DNA of 64,000 bases from an uncultured Sphingomonadaceae bacterium. Its GTDB lineage: Bacteria; Pseudomonadota; Alphaproteobacteria; Sphingomonadales; Sphingomonadaceae. The stretch is from NCBI GenBank assembly GCA_947493195.1, contig CANLQG010000004.1, forward strand, positions 208,001-272,000, in the 5' to 3' direction. Under the pieces are notes generated by a model, which saw only the letters and a list, made by a program, of their open reading frames with translations, made no database searches and had not been told where the DNA came from. This document shows, piece after piece, positions 45,632 to 54,780 of this stretch; position 1 is the first letter of the stretch, and every line of letters starts with the position of its first letter. A program made the translations under genes and the position numbers.

Positions 45632-46312
45632 TCAGACAGGCACCCTGATGAACGTCGGACAATGGTAGAACGGGAGTTTTTCGAGTTTCAGGCCGTTCTT
45701 CTTCGCGAAGTCGTCGGCAGAAATGGTTTCCCCGACGACTGCGTTGTAATCGTCGAACACGATCAGGCCACCAGGCACCACGCGCTCAAAAAGCAGCTCC
45801 AGCGCGAAATCCGTGGGCTCTTTTACGTCCATATCCAGATGCAGGAGCGCGATGCGCGAAGCCGGGTTATCCGCGAGATAGCCAGGCAGCGTATCGAAGA
45901 CATTGCCCTCGACCAGCTTGATGTTCTCGAAACCCTTGTTTGCTAGCACTGCGCTGGCTCCCTCGCGGGTCAGGCCATGCCCCCCCTCGGCTTCGAATTT
46001 CTCGACGAATTCCAGATCACCAGCGGTCTCCAGCCTGTCCGTCGGGAAGGCACCGAACGCGTCGAAACCGATGATCTTGCGCGAATAATCGTTTTCCAGC
46101 GCATCGCGAAAAGTTGCAAACCGCATCAGCGACGCCGCCTTGTAGACGCCGAGCTCCATCACGTCGCCGGGGATATCCACGATGGATTTGTACAACTCGT
46201 AATGCGCTAGCATCTTGGTCAGCCGGGTCTTGTGGGAGAACCAGTAGAAGCCGTTCTCGAAATCCCACACGTTTTCAGCATTGAGGCCGCGTATCGCCTT
46301 CCAATCAGACAT
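45632..46312 (-). CDS. TylF/MycF-like SAM-dependent O-methyltransferase
   Basis: 226 residues from ATG 46312 (MSDWKAIRGLN); the frame extends 60 bases upstream but AGCGAG precedes this ATG. SAM-binding and metal motifs of the TylF family are visible: GDVMELGVYKAASLMRFA, KIIGFDAFGAFPTD, ALLHLDMDVKEPTDFALELLFERVVPGGLIVFDDYN. Family members methylate sugar hydroxyls with Mg2+. It lies in the leftward block downstream of the putative sialyltransferase, with a terminator between, and is probably a sugar methyltransferase for the polymer. Confidence 0.85.
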   Translation of the reverse strand: MSDWKAIRGLNAENVWDFENGFYWFSHKTRLTKMLAHYELYKSIVDIPGDVMELGVYKAASLMRFATFRDALENDYSRKIIGFDAFGAFPTDRLETAGDLEFVEKFEAEGGHGLTREGASAVLANKGFENIKLVEGNVFDTLPGYLADNPASRIALLHLDMDVKEPTDFALELLFERVVPGGLIVFDDYNAVVGETISADDFAKKNGLKLEKLPFYHCPTFIRVPV

Positions 46313-46444
46313 AAACTCGCTTTTTGCTAGGTTTCTTCCACGTTCGCCGGGTCGGTACAGGCTCGGTAGCATGGTTTCAATGCGAATAGGGCCGTGCCGA
46401 ATGCTTAACGGGAGGAGTCGTTCCCGCGGCCGAAATCAGACCGT

Positions 46445-46468
46445 AAAAACACCTGTGTCGCTCAGGTC
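46445..46468 (-). terminator. Rho-independent terminator after the GT42-like gene
   Basis: On the minus strand ACCTG, a 7-base loop and CAGGT are followed by GTTTTTA, starting inside the stop codon region of the gene before it. The stem is short, so partial read-through into the methyltransferase gene is possible. Confidence 0.6.
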
Positions 46469-47183
46469 AGGCACCTAGAATTGGCAGCCCCGTCATGTCC
46501 GAAAGCCGCTTGTCCGTCACGTAGACCTTGGGGCCGGTGCGCGACCGGGCAAGCCCACGCAGCACGCAATAATCCACGCAGATGTGGCCCCTGGCATATG
46601 CCTGCTTCTTGAACTCGTAACCGTCGTTCGCCAGCCCGATCCCGGAGATCACGAAGGTCTTGCCAAGGTCGCTTCCGAGTTCCCGCAGTGCATAGAGCAC
46701 CGCCAGTATACCGGTGGAAGCCGCCGGCTTCTTTCTGCGCCAGAAGGTGTTCCAGAAAGCGGAAACCTTCTCCCGCGCGGGGCACGGCGCAAACAGCAGG
46801 TCCCAGTAGAACCAGCGGTTCATGAAGGTGAAGGTGATTTCGCCCTTCTCTGCATTTGGGATGACCGCCTTGTCACCGAAGGTGTAGCCGAAGTCGTCCC
46901 ACGAATAATCCAGTTCCTCCGGCGAGAGGGACGCGATTTCTATCAGGAGGTCCACCGACTTGTCGCGCAGCCACGGGCGGGTCAGTTCGGCCAGGTACTT
47001 CGTTTCGAGCAGCACCGAATTGGTGATGCAGTGCCAGGTTTCGCGTGGTTTCACGTCTGGCCGATCAAGCAGGTAGATGCTGCCGTTGCAGAATACCATC
47101 GTATCCACCTCATCCGGCAGGACCGGGTCCGGCTTCGAACCGACAATCGCGACAATCGCCCTTCCGGAAAGATTATCCGTCAT
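46467..47183 (-). CDS. Putative GT42-like sialyltransferase (divergent)
   Basis: 238 residues from ATG 47183, overlapping the ABC flippase stop by 11 bases. The order of features parallels the Campylobacter Cst sialyltransferases. There is an N-terminal strand-loop with VGSKPD (14-19, in place of GNGPS), an Asn after a Cys (FCNGS, N33; N31 in Cst-II), N55, then a middle segment STGILAVLYALRELG (156-170) followed by FVISGIGLANDGYEF (177-191; compare TSGVY...YLSGIDFY). Next come RGHICVDYCVLRGLA with H200 in the place of the catalytic His188, and a final strand PKVYVTD. It is soluble, with no signal peptide. The assignment is by hand alignment and context beside neuBCA. Confidence 0.5.
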   Translation of the reverse strand: MTDNLSGRAIVAIVGSKPDPVLPDEVDTMVFCNGSIYLLDRPDVKPRETWHCITNSVLLETKYLAELTRPWLRDKSVDLLIEIASLSPEELDYSWDDFGYTFGDKAVIPNAEKGEITFTFMNRWFYWDLLFAPCPAREKVSAFWNTFWRRKKPAASTGILAVLYALRELGSDLGKTFVISGIGLANDGYEFKKQAYARGHICVDYCVLRGLARSRTGPKVYVTDKRLSDMTGLPILGA

Positions 47184-48990
47184 TGCCCTTGTCCTCGTCG
47201 TCAAGGCCGTTGAGGCTGTCGGAGATGGTCTGCAGATCGCCGATGCGGGCGATCCGGCCTTGCTGAAGCTGAACGATCTCGTCGCAGAATTCGAGCGTGC
47301 TGTGACGGTGCGCGACGATCAGGATCGTCTTCGTGCCACCCATGGCGCGGATCCCCGCCATGACATCCGCCTCCGTTTTTGTATCGAGGGCGCTGGTGGC
47401 TTCATCGAGAACGAGCACCGAGGGATCGGCGTAGAGCGCCCGGGCAATACCGATGCGCTGGCGTTGCCCGCCAGAAAGCCGGATACCCCGCTCTCCCACA
47501 CTGGTGTCATAGCCCTCGGCCAGTTCGCCCGACACGAAATCGTGAATCTGCGCGATCCTGGCGCAGTCGATCACGCGATCCATGTCGATTTCATCGTCCT
47601 TCAATCCGAAGGCAATGTTTTCCTTGATGTTCGAATTCGTGAGCAGGATTTCCTGCGGCACATAGCCCACCTTCGCACGCCACGCGGGCAGATTGTGCGC
47701 CCCAAGGGCTACATCGTCACACTTTATGTGACCGCCAGAGGGGATGAGCAGGCCAAGGAACAAGTCGATGAAGGTGGTCTTCCCCGCTCCGGTCTGGCCA
47801 ACGATCCCGACGGCCGAACCTCGTGGAATGGTTAGCGACAGGTCGGTGATCCCGTGCACGTCGGTGCCGGGATAGCGATAGAACACGTTCTCGAACCGGA
47901 TCGCTTCGTCGAATGTCAGCCGGCCATCGAAATCGAGCGGCTCATGGTCGTCCCTATCGCTCGATGCGGCGCTCTCGATCTCGGCGACGACGTTTCGCAG
48001 CGGCTCGATGCCGAAGCGGATTTGCGTGACGGCGAGGTAGACGTTCTGGATGGCAGGCAGCATCCGGTATCCGCAAAAACCGTAGAGGCCCAGCATCGGC
48101 AGCAGGGTGGCGCTGGAAGCGGCGGAGCCGGAATCGCGCATTACCAGCACCAGCGACAGCAGGATGATCCCGCCAAGGCCAACCGCTTCGACGATGTACT
48201 TCGGCATCCGCCCCGCAATGGTCGAAGTCAGGACAGCCTGCGACATGATGCGCGAGGGTTCCGCGAACCGGCCCATGAACAAGGGCTCGTTACCGTAGAG
48301 CTTGATCATCTTGATCCCTCCCAGCGCCTCGCTCAGCGCCTCGAAGCGATCCTTGTTGGCGTTGAGGCGCGTAAGGCCAGCGCGCGAGACGATGGGTTTC
48401 AGTCCGCGGAAGACCAGCAGGTAGACCACGGCAAGGGCGGCCCCGGCAGTAAACGCCACAACCGGGTCCACGACCACCATCAGCGCCGTCAGTACCAGCA
48501 GCGAGATCACGTTCGTGATCATCGCGGAAGTCGGCTGGATAACGGAGATGATGATCGTGTCGACCTCGGAAAGGATTTCCTTCGCCAGGTCGCTGCTGTG
48601 GCGGGTGATGAAGAACTCGTAAGGCTGGCTGAGATAGTAATCGAGCAGGTGGGTGGCGATCGAATGTCGCCGCAACTGGACGAACTTGGTCACGAAGTAT
48701 TCGCTCAGCGTGCGAACGAGCGCCGCCACCACGATCAGGGCGAAAGAGGCCGCGCCCAGGATCACGATGAAATCGGTTACCGTATCCGCGTCGACGAATG
48801 CATAGAGTCGGGCGAAATTTCCCTCACCCTCGATCACGCTGGGATCGGCCGCAACGGTCAGGAACGGCACGATCGAAAGTACGCTGATCGCCTCGAACAC
48901 AGCGGAAACCGTCGCTACGCCGGCGACCACCACGGCCGTCCTCTTCTCGCTTGCCGAAAACAGCTTCATTAGGGACGAAACAAAATTCAT
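47173..48990 (-). CDS. PglK-like ABC flippase for lipid-linked glycan
   Basis: 605 residues. An N-terminal six-helix exporter domain is followed by an ATPase with Walker A GQTGAGKTT, signature LSGGQRQR and Walker B VLVLDEATSALD. The layout and the short loop regions fit PglK/MsbA-like flippases that move undecaprenyl-linked oligosaccharides across the inner membrane. It lies between neuA and the putative sialyltransferase gene, so it probably flips the sialylated unit. The last codons overlap the next gene. Confidence 0.88.
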   Translation of the reverse strand: MNFVSSLMKLFSASEKRTAVVVAGVATVSAVFEAISVLSIVPFLTVAADPSVIEGEGNFARLYAFVDADTVTDFIVILGAASFALIVVAALVRTLSEYFVTKFVQLRRHSIATHLLDYYLSQPYEFFITRHSSDLAKEILSEVDTIIISVIQPTSAMITNVISLLVLTALMVVVDPVVAFTAGAALAVVYLLVFRGLKPIVSRAGLTRLNANKDRFEALSEALGGIKMIKLYGNEPLFMGRFAEPSRIMSQAVLTSTIAGRMPKYIVEAVGLGGIILLSLVLVMRDSGSAASSATLLPMLGLYGFCGYRMLPAIQNVYLAVTQIRFGIEPLRNVVAEIESAASSDRDDHEPLDFDGRLTFDEAIRFENVFYRYPGTDVHGITDLSLTIPRGSAVGIVGQTGAGKTTFIDLFLGLLIPSGGHIKCDDVALGAHNLPAWRAKVGYVPQEILLTNSNIKENIAFGLKDDEIDMDRVIDCARIAQIHDFVSGELAEGYDTSVGERGIRLSGGQRQRIGIARALYADPSVLVLDEATSALDTKTEADVMAGIRAMGGTKTILIVAHRHSTLEFCDEIVQLQQGRIARIGDLQTISDSLNGLDDEDKGNDG

Positions 48991-49084
48991 GTCTTCAGGT
49001 AACTCACTCTGGGTCTTCTTCGCGGCGGTATCCGGATCGGTCTGAGGAGAAAACGTGTGCTTGGGCGGGAAACCCTGTTCAGGC

Positions 49085-49762
49085 CTACCGCATCATCGCC
49101 TGTTCGACTGTCAGGAAATCGTCCAGCGTGTCTATATCGAATGACCGGTCATGCGGCATTGGATAGGCACCGATGCTGCGGGTCGGGAATGTCTCGGCCG
49201 CCAGATAGTCGCCCGCGCCGAAAATGTATATCGCGCCGTTCGGACGATGTACCGGCGGTAGCGACTGGCGGTTGGCAAAGCAGGATTCCGGTTCGGCCAG
49301 CGGTTCGAACCGATCATCGACAATCCGGCCCCACTTCAGCACGCCGCGATCAGCCTCTGTCACGGACATGGTCATTGCGAAGCCGCGCTCGCGATGCAGG
49401 CGCAATGCGTCGAGAATGTCGCTATCACTGCGAAGCGGGGAAGTGGCCTGCAGCAGGACGATTTCCCCATCCTTGAGTGCGGCAGATTGCAGAGCGTGCA
49501 GGATAACCGGCGCCATCGGGGTCTCGTCGCGCGAGAGTTCTTCCGGTCTGCGGATCGCGGTGCAGCCTTCGGGAAGATCGGCGTTCAGGATTTCCTCGAT
49601 ATTGGTCGAGATCACGCACCGACCCAAGGTACGCAGTGCCTGGTCGACAGCGTGCCGGTAGAGCGGTTTCCCGGCCAGATCCCTGACGTTCTTTCCCGGC
49701 AGGCCGCGGGATCCCCCGCGCACAGGCACCAGCGCGATCGCGGCGTCAGTCTGCGGGGCCAT
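49085..49762 (-). CDS. neuA: CMP-nonulosonate (acylneuraminate) cytidylyltransferase
   Basis: 225 residues. Signature: LVPVRGGSRGLPGKNVRDLAGKPLYRHAVDQAL at the N-terminus (CTP loop), then RRPEELSRDETPM, VLLQATSPLRSDSDI and a C-terminal RSFDIDTLDDFLTVEQ with the metal-binding DIDT. It couples CTP with a sialic-type acid to give the CMP-activated donor. It overlaps the neuC end by 17 bases. Confidence 0.92.
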   Translation of the reverse strand: MAPQTDAAIALVPVRGGSRGLPGKNVRDLAGKPLYRHAVDQALRTLGRCVISTNIEEILNADLPEGCTAIRRPEELSRDETPMAPVILHALQSAALKDGEIVLLQATSPLRSDSDILDALRLHRERGFAMTMSVTEADRGVLKWGRIVDDRFEPLAEPESCFANRQSLPPVHRPNGAIYIFGAGDYLAAETFPTRSIGAYPMPHDRSFDIDTLDDFLTVEQAMMR

Positions 49763-50879
49763 CGTTGAAACTTTTCTGGAGGGGTTGAGACCAGATTTCC
49801 GGCGCGTTCAGAAGTTCGAGGAACTGCTGCGCAGCGCTGCCCTTTCCGAACAGGGGATTGGGCGAAAACCGCTCTCCCCACTGGTTGTCGAGGAATGACA
49901 ATATCGCTTCGCGGTCCGCTGCTTGTGCGGTGAAGATAGAGGGCCCGCTGGCACGGTTGGACTGGCGCGTGCCGATGTCGAGCGACGGGATTCCGAGGAA
50001 AGGTGCCTCGCGCACACCGGTGCTCGAATTGCCGACCATGACCCGGGCGTTGCGCATCAGTTCGGAGAAATAGGCGAACCGCATGGATGGCAGGACGCGG
50101 AAGCGATCCTTCGGCAGCGTGTTGATGGCAGCGCAGATGGCATCAGAACCCGGATCGTTGTTCGGCAGGATGACCACGAAATAGCGGCCGGATTCCTCCA
50201 GCGCGCCCAGGAATGCGCGGGCCTGCTCGCCCATGGTATCCTGCTCCGACGTGACCGGATGGAAAATGCAGATACCGAAATCCCGGCTGGCGATTTCGTA
50301 GCGCTGCAGCACGTCTTCCAGCGACACGCCGGACGGGGCACCGTGAATATCCAGTTCCGGCGAACCGATGACATGGGCATCCTCGGGCCGTTCGCCCATC
50401 CGGATCACCCGGTCGCGAGCTTCTTCGGAGCTGACGAGGTGCAGGTGACAGAGTTTCGTGCTGCAGTGCCGGAACACCTCGTCGATCGTGCCCGAAACCT
50501 CGCCCCCTTCGACGTGGGCGCAGCGAACGTAGTTCATCGCGCAGACCAGCGAGCAGGCCAAGGCCTCCACCCGGTCGCCGTGGATTACCACCAGATCGGG
50601 TGCGGCCTCCTTCAGGTAGTCGGAAAAGCCCGTCACAGTCTTCGCCAGAATCACATCCTGCGGGTCGCCCTCGCGGTGATTGACGAATTCCACCAGGTCG
50701 AAGCCGCCGTTGCGCGCCACTTCGTTCTTGGTCAGCCCGTACTTGCTGAGCATGTGCATGCCAGTGACGAAGAATGTCGTGCGGAAACCGCCCTCCCGCG
50801 CCCTGCTGGCGAGAGGTTCCAGTTTGCCGAAATCAGCGCGCGTCCCCGTGACGAAGACAATATGCCGCGCGCTGCTCAT
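49746..50879 (-). CDS. neuC: UDP-GlcNAc 2-epimerase, hydrolysing (NeuC-type)
   Basis: 377 residues. The block VFVTGTRADFGKLEPL at the N-terminus, FVTGMHMLSKYGLTKNEV, VVIHGDRVEALACSLV, HVEGGEVSGTIDEVFRH, LVSSEEARDRVIRMGE and GNSSTGVREAPFLGIPSLDIGTRQ closely follows Campylobacter jejuni NeuC1, not the non-hydrolysing WecB type. It converts UDP-GlcNAc to ManNAc and UDP, the first committed step to sialic acid. The UDP-sugar could instead be a bacillosamine derivative. The start overlaps the neuB stop by 4 bases. Confidence 0.92.
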   Translation of the reverse strand: MSSARHIVFVTGTRADFGKLEPLASRAREGGFRTTFFVTGMHMLSKYGLTKNEVARNGGFDLVEFVNHREGDPQDVILAKTVTGFSDYLKEAAPDLVVIHGDRVEALACSLVCAMNYVRCAHVEGGEVSGTIDEVFRHCSTKLCHLHLVSSEEARDRVIRMGERPEDAHVIGSPELDIHGAPSGVSLEDVLQRYEIASRDFGICIFHPVTSEQDTMGEQARAFLGALEESGRYFVVILPNNDPGSDAICAAINTLPKDRFRVLPSMRFAYFSELMRNARVMVGNSSTGVREAPFLGIPSLDIGTRQSNRASGPSIFTAQAADREAILSFLDNQWGERFSPNPLFGKGSAAQQFLELLNAPEIWSQPLQKSFNDGPAD

Positions 50880-51913
50880 TTTTCCAGGTCGTCCCAGGAA
50901 AGCTGGGTGTTGCGGGAGACAGGCCGCTTGAGCGTGCAGCCGACCACATCGTCGAACTCGAATCCGGGGATCGCGCCGTTGCCGGGGCGGCGTGCCCAGA
51001 TGTCCTTCTCGCCGATCACGTGCCCGGCCTCCAGGTCGCGGTCTGCCACGACCGACGCCCGTGCGAACCTGTAGACCGATTCTTCCTGGCTGCTGCGCGC
51101 TTTCGGATTGTTGGCGGCGATATGGATCTCGCGCGAGCGATCAATCAGGAAGCGCAGTTCCGCCGGGTCCATCGAGCAGGAGATGTCCGGACCGGACCGA
51201 TAGCGGCTATCGGTGAAATGGCGTTCCAGGATGCACGCACCCAGCGCGACCGATGCTAGCGCCATTTCCGGCCCGATGGAATGATCCGAGAAGCCGACGA
51301 CAGCGTTCGGGAAGGCTTCCTTCAGCTCGGTGATGCCGCGCAGCGAAACGATCTCGGCGGGCGAAGGATACAGGTTGGTGCATTCGAGCAGGGCATAGTC
51401 CACGCCTGCATCCTCGAGGATCTGCACCGAGCGGGCGATGGATTCGATGGACTGCATGCCGGTGGACATGATGATCGGCTTGCCGAAACCTGCGATATGG
51501 CGAATGAGCGGAAGGTTGTCCGCCTCGCCCGATCCGATCTTGAAGGCGGGCACGTCGATATCGTTGAGGAAATCGGCGGCTTTGCGCGAGAAAGGCGTGG
51601 AGATGTAGATCAGGCCGAGAGACTCGGCGTGCTGCTTCAGGGCGATTTCGTCATCGGCGGAAAGAGCGCAGCCTTCGATCACTTCCCAGATCGACACGTC
51701 GGCGTTGGGCGGGAAGATTTCCTTCGCCTCGTCCGTCATCTCGTCTTCCACGAAATGGGTCTGGTGCTTGACGATCTCCGCACCGGACATTGCGGCAAGC
51801 GAAACCATTTCCTTCGCGGTGTCGAGATCGCCGCCGTGGTTGATCCCGATTTCCACGATCACCAGCGGCGGTTCGCCAGGGCCGATCTTTCTGTCGCCAA
51901 TCTTCATCATCAT
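50876..51913 (-). CDS. neuB: N-acetylneuraminate (sialic acid) synthase
   Basis: 345 residues from ATG 51913 in a run of three ATGs (51913, 51910, 51907), with AAGGCGAG just upstream; another ATG lies 21 bases earlier. The NeuB barrel has VEIGINHGGDLDTAKEMV, EIVKHQTHFVEDEM, ISTPFSRKAADFL, AFKIGSGEADNLPLI, STGMQSIESI, ECTNLYPSP and ERHFTDSRYRSGPDISCSMD. The C-terminal antifreeze-like SAF domain ends near RNTQLSWDDLEK. It condenses ManNAc with PEP. Similarity in these blocks to C. jejuni NeuB1 (KHQTH, RSGPDI) favours Neu5Ac or a close relative over pseudaminic acid. Confidence 0.93.
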   Translation of the reverse strand: MMMKIGDRKIGPGEPPLVIVEIGINHGGDLDTAKEMVSLAAMSGAEIVKHQTHFVEDEMTDEAKEIFPPNADVSIWEVIEGCALSADDEIALKQHAESLGLIYISTPFSRKAADFLNDIDVPAFKIGSGEADNLPLIRHIAGFGKPIIMSTGMQSIESIARSVQILEDAGVDYALLECTNLYPSPAEIVSLRGITELKEAFPNAVVGFSDHSIGPEMALASVALGACILERHFTDSRYRSGPDISCSMDPAELRFLIDRSREIHIAANNPKARSSQEESVYRFARASVVADRDLEAGHVIGEKDIWARRPGNGAIPGFEFDDVVGCTLKRPVSRNTQLSWDDLEK

Positions 51914-52357
51914 TCTCGCCTTCACGAATACCATGTTGCGCGGGCCGGAGCGGTTGCGGTGCCTTGCATGACCCACGCCCGACCGGATTGAACGAGCCCC
52001 GAATGGCGGCCTTGCAGTCGCATGCAACAACCGCCGGCATTTTGCCAGAGCGAGGCTGCCCCGATCATTTTAAGGTGTTCGATTTCCCGCTTAATCTTCC
52101 CGGGCACGCAATCGGGCGCTGCTTATCGCACACCTCCTGACAGCGCAACCGCATCGTCGGTTCCTGTCCCCCTCCATCCCAACGATCGAAACCAGCCCCC
52201 GAACCTGCTCGCGTCGCAGGTAAGTGCAGTTCGATCATTGACATATGCGGGCGGGGAACGCAGTCGCGGGCAGGCAGTTCCGCTTGAACCCAGTCCGATG
52301 TCGAACCGGGCCCCTGGGGATTTCGTGCGGACAGCAAATACAAGAGACTGATTTTTC
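51914..52357. other. Long divergent intergenic region (neuB / GT4 operon)
   Basis: 444 bases without a gene. It should hold promoters for both the leftward neu operon and the rightward GT4 operon. A weak leftward candidate is TTAAGC and TAAAAT (about 52096-52069) with a 16-base spacer. A perfect TTGACA at 52238-52243 has no matching -10 at 16-18 bases. A-T-rich patches near 52060-52100 and 52325-52357 differ from the rest. No repeats or ORF of note. Confidence 0.4.
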
Positions 52358-53527
52358 GTGCGCATTGCCTGGGTCACCCGCTCCTTCCTCGATTACCGCA
52401 TCCCCGTCTTCCGCGAAGTGGACGCGCTGACGGACGGGGGCCTGCACCTTACGTTCTCCGGCAGCTATGTACCGCAAAGCGTTACGGCGAAGGCGGTCGA
52501 AGCGCTGGGCGAGCGGGCCTATCCGCTGACCGGCGAAATGCAGATCGGCGGGGAAGACCAGCATCACCTTGCCAATCGCAACCTTTCGATCCGCTGGCAG
52601 CCGGGGCTGGTGAAGCATATTTCTGCCCTCAGGCCCGATGTGATCGTGGCCGATGGCTTCTTCAAATGGACCCTGCCCGCTCTGCTGCACCGCATGCGCT
52701 TCGGCACTCCGCTGGTGATCGCTTACGAGCGCACCCGCCATACGGAGCGGAATGCGCAGGGAATACGGACCACGTACCGGCGCCAGGTGGTAAAGCGGGC
52801 CGACGCGATGGATTGCAGCGGGCTCCTTTGTAAGGAATACACGGTCGAAGACCTCGGCATGGATCCGGCGCGCATCACCATGGGCCACATGAGCGCCGAT
52901 ACCGAAGGGCTGGAAGCAGCGGTTGATGCGGTTTCGCACGAAGAGCGTGAGGCCTTGCGCGGCAAGCTGGGCCTGAAGGGTATCGCTTTCCTCTACGTGG
53001 GGCGACTGGACGAACGCAAGGGCATCCGGGAAATGCTGGACGGGTGGGAAGCGGCCGGTTTCGCACCGGGCGAGGCAACATTGCTGCTGGTGGGCAATGG
53101 CCCCCTGCGCGAGGAATTGCAGGAACGCGCCGCTGGGCTCACCAATGTCATTTTCGCGGGCCGCGTACCCTATGACGAATTGCCCCCGTACTACGCCGCG
53201 GCAGACGCGTTCCTGATCGCCACGCTGGAGGACAACTGGTCGCTCGTGGTGCCAGAGGCAATGGCCTGCGCCCTGCCCGTGCTCAGTTCGGTATACAACG
53301 GCTGCTGGCCCGAGCTGGTGCGGTCAGAAAATGGCTGGACATTTACGCCTGAAAACACGAACGACCTGGCCGAGAGGTTGCAGCAGGCGAAGGCGAAAGG
53401 CAGGGACGGTTTGGCCGACATGGGCCTCAGATCACGCGACATCGTGCACAGCTACGGTCCGAAGAATGCCGCTCGATCGATTGTCGAGGCCTGCGAGATT
53501 GCCATCGCCCACCGGAGGACCCGCTGA
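52358..53527 (+). CDS. GT4-family glycosyltransferase (first)
   Basis: 389 residues from GTG 52358. The GT-B fold is clear. The acceptor domain starts MRIAWVTRSFLDYRIPVFREVDAL. The donor domain has FLYVGRLDERKGIREMLDGW, LLLVGNGPLREELQE, VIFAGRVPYDELPPYYAAADAFLIATLEDNWSLVVPEAMACALPVL, with the family's E-x7-E motif in the last block (E of LEDN to PEAM). It adds a sugar to a growing chain; the sugar is unknown. It is the first gene of a tight six-gene operon. Confidence 0.9.
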   Translation: MRIAWVTRSFLDYRIPVFREVDALTDGGLHLTFSGSYVPQSVTAKAVEALGERAYPLTGEMQIGGEDQHHLANRNLSIRWQPGLVKHISALRPDVIVADGFFKWTLPALLHRMRFGTPLVIAYERTRHTERNAQGIRTTYRRQVVKRADAMDCSGLLCKEYTVEDLGMDPARITMGHMSADTEGLEAAVDAVSHEEREALRGKLGLKGIAFLYVGRLDERKGIREMLDGWEAAGFAPGEATLLLVGNGPLREELQERAAGLTNVIFAGRVPYDELPPYYAAADAFLIATLEDNWSLVVPEAMACALPVLSSVYNGCWPELVRSENGWTFTPENTNDLAERLQQAKAKGRDGLADMGLRSRDIVHSYGPKNAARSIVEACEIAIAHRRTR

Positions 53528-54780
53528 TGCGGCTGACGAAAATCGTCGATTATGTTTTGTGGGCCCTCGTAATGCTGACGCTGGCGCGCACCACCGTGCT
53601 GGTGCGCCAGCGCGATACCAGCGAGTTCGACACCGTCGATTTTTCCGCGACTTTTGCCATCGTAATTGTCGGCAGCATTCTCGTTGCACTGGTTCTGCAT
53701 CCCCGCGGGCGCAGTACCTTAATGCAGTTGCGCGAATCCTCTGCGCTGATCCTGCTGATATTCCTCATCTATGGCGCCGCCAGCGCGATGTGGTCGGACT
53801 TTTCCGCCTTCGTCCTGTTCCGTGCGGGTGAGGTGCTGGCCGTGATGGGGGCGCTGTTCGTCCTTATGGAGGGGTACAGGAACTGGCAGAACGCCGAACG
53901 CGCCATGCTGGTAGTGCTAATGGTGGCGACCCTGATGGGCGTGGCACAGCGCGTGATCCTTGCCGGCATAAGCGTCGAGGGCCTGCACACCAACGTTTAC
54001 ACGGTTACCGCAGGCATGGGCTTCCTCTATGCCTTGGGGGAAAGTCTGCGCGCAGACCCGCAACGCAGGAAAAGGCTGCGCCGCTGGGCTGTCGCTTTTG
54101 CCTTTTTCGTGGTTATCGGGACGAGTGCGGGTTCGAACATCGCCGTGGCTGCGGGAATGCTGATCCTGTTGCCGTTCCTGTCACGCAGCAAGCTGATCAT
54201 CGTCCCCGCTGCCCTGGCCTGTCTGGCCGTCATCGTCATCATGGGCACCAGCGAGGATATCGTCTCGACCACCCTGCTGTCCGGCCGCTCGCTCGAAGAG
54301 GTTCAGACCATGACTGGTCGCACCAATCTATGGACGGCCTATTGGAATGCCTTCCTCGAAAAGCCGATCTTTGGCCACGGCTTCGCCATCGTCGCTCGAC
54401 TGGGCGACCAGTTCGGCACGGTGGCGACGACCAATGCCCACAACGGCTTTATCGATGCCCTGGCCGGGCTGGGTATCCTGGGTTTCCTGACCATGCTCGT
54501 CTATTCGATTAAGCTGGTGGGCGAAGCCCTGCGCGCCAGCAGGGCGCAGATCGCCGGTGGCCTAGGCTGCCTGGCGGCCTTCGTCATGATGTTGGTGAAC
54601 AACAATTCCAAGTCGATCCTGGGCGGCTCGTACGATCCGGTGGTGGTGGGCGTGTTCGCCATGCTGGCTTTCTTCCACATCTTCACCCTGCGCGCGATGC
54701 AGGCACAGGAACGGGACAGCCGGAACGCGCCGCCGGTCGCGCCGGAGCCGGCCGGCGGAGCGACAGCCGCGTATCCATGA
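53527..54780 (+). CDS. O-antigen ligase / Wzy-like polymerase (second copy)
   Basis: 417 residues, about eleven membrane helices. The periplasmic loop near the C-terminal half carries GRTNLWTAYWNAFLEKPIFGHGFAIVARLG and TTNAHNGFIDALAGLGILGFLTMLVY, the His-containing Wzy_C type motif. It starts at the A of the preceding TGA (TGATG overlap). Two proteins of this family in one locus suggest one polymerase (Wzy) and one ligase, but which does which is not decided by sequence. Confidence 0.85.
   Translation: MRLTKIVDYVLWALVMLTLARTTVLVRQRDTSEFDTVDFSATFAIVIVGSILVALVLHPRGRSTLMQLRESSALILLIFLIYGAASAMWSDFSAFVLFRAGEVLAVMGALFVLMEGYRNWQNAERAMLVVLMVATLMGVAQRVILAGISVEGLHTNVYTVTAGMGFLYALGESLRADPQRRKRLRRWAVAFAFFVVIGTSAGSNIAVAAGMLILLPFLSRSKLIIVPAALACLAVIVIMGTSEDIVSTTLLSGRSLEEVQTMTGRTNLWTAYWNAFLEKPIFGHGFAIVARLGDQFGTVATTNAHNGFIDALAGLGILGFLTMLVYSIKLVGEALRASRAQIAGGLGCLAAFVMMLVNNNSKSILGGSYDPVVVGVFAMLAFFHIFTLRAMQAQERDSRNAPPVAPEPAGGATAAYP

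Noticed and set aside
52238..52243. Perfect TTGACA as a -35 for the GT4 operon
   Set aside because: At 16, 17 and 18 bases downstream the sequences (GCAGTC, CAGTCG, AGTCGC) do not resemble a -10, so it cannot be called a promoter.
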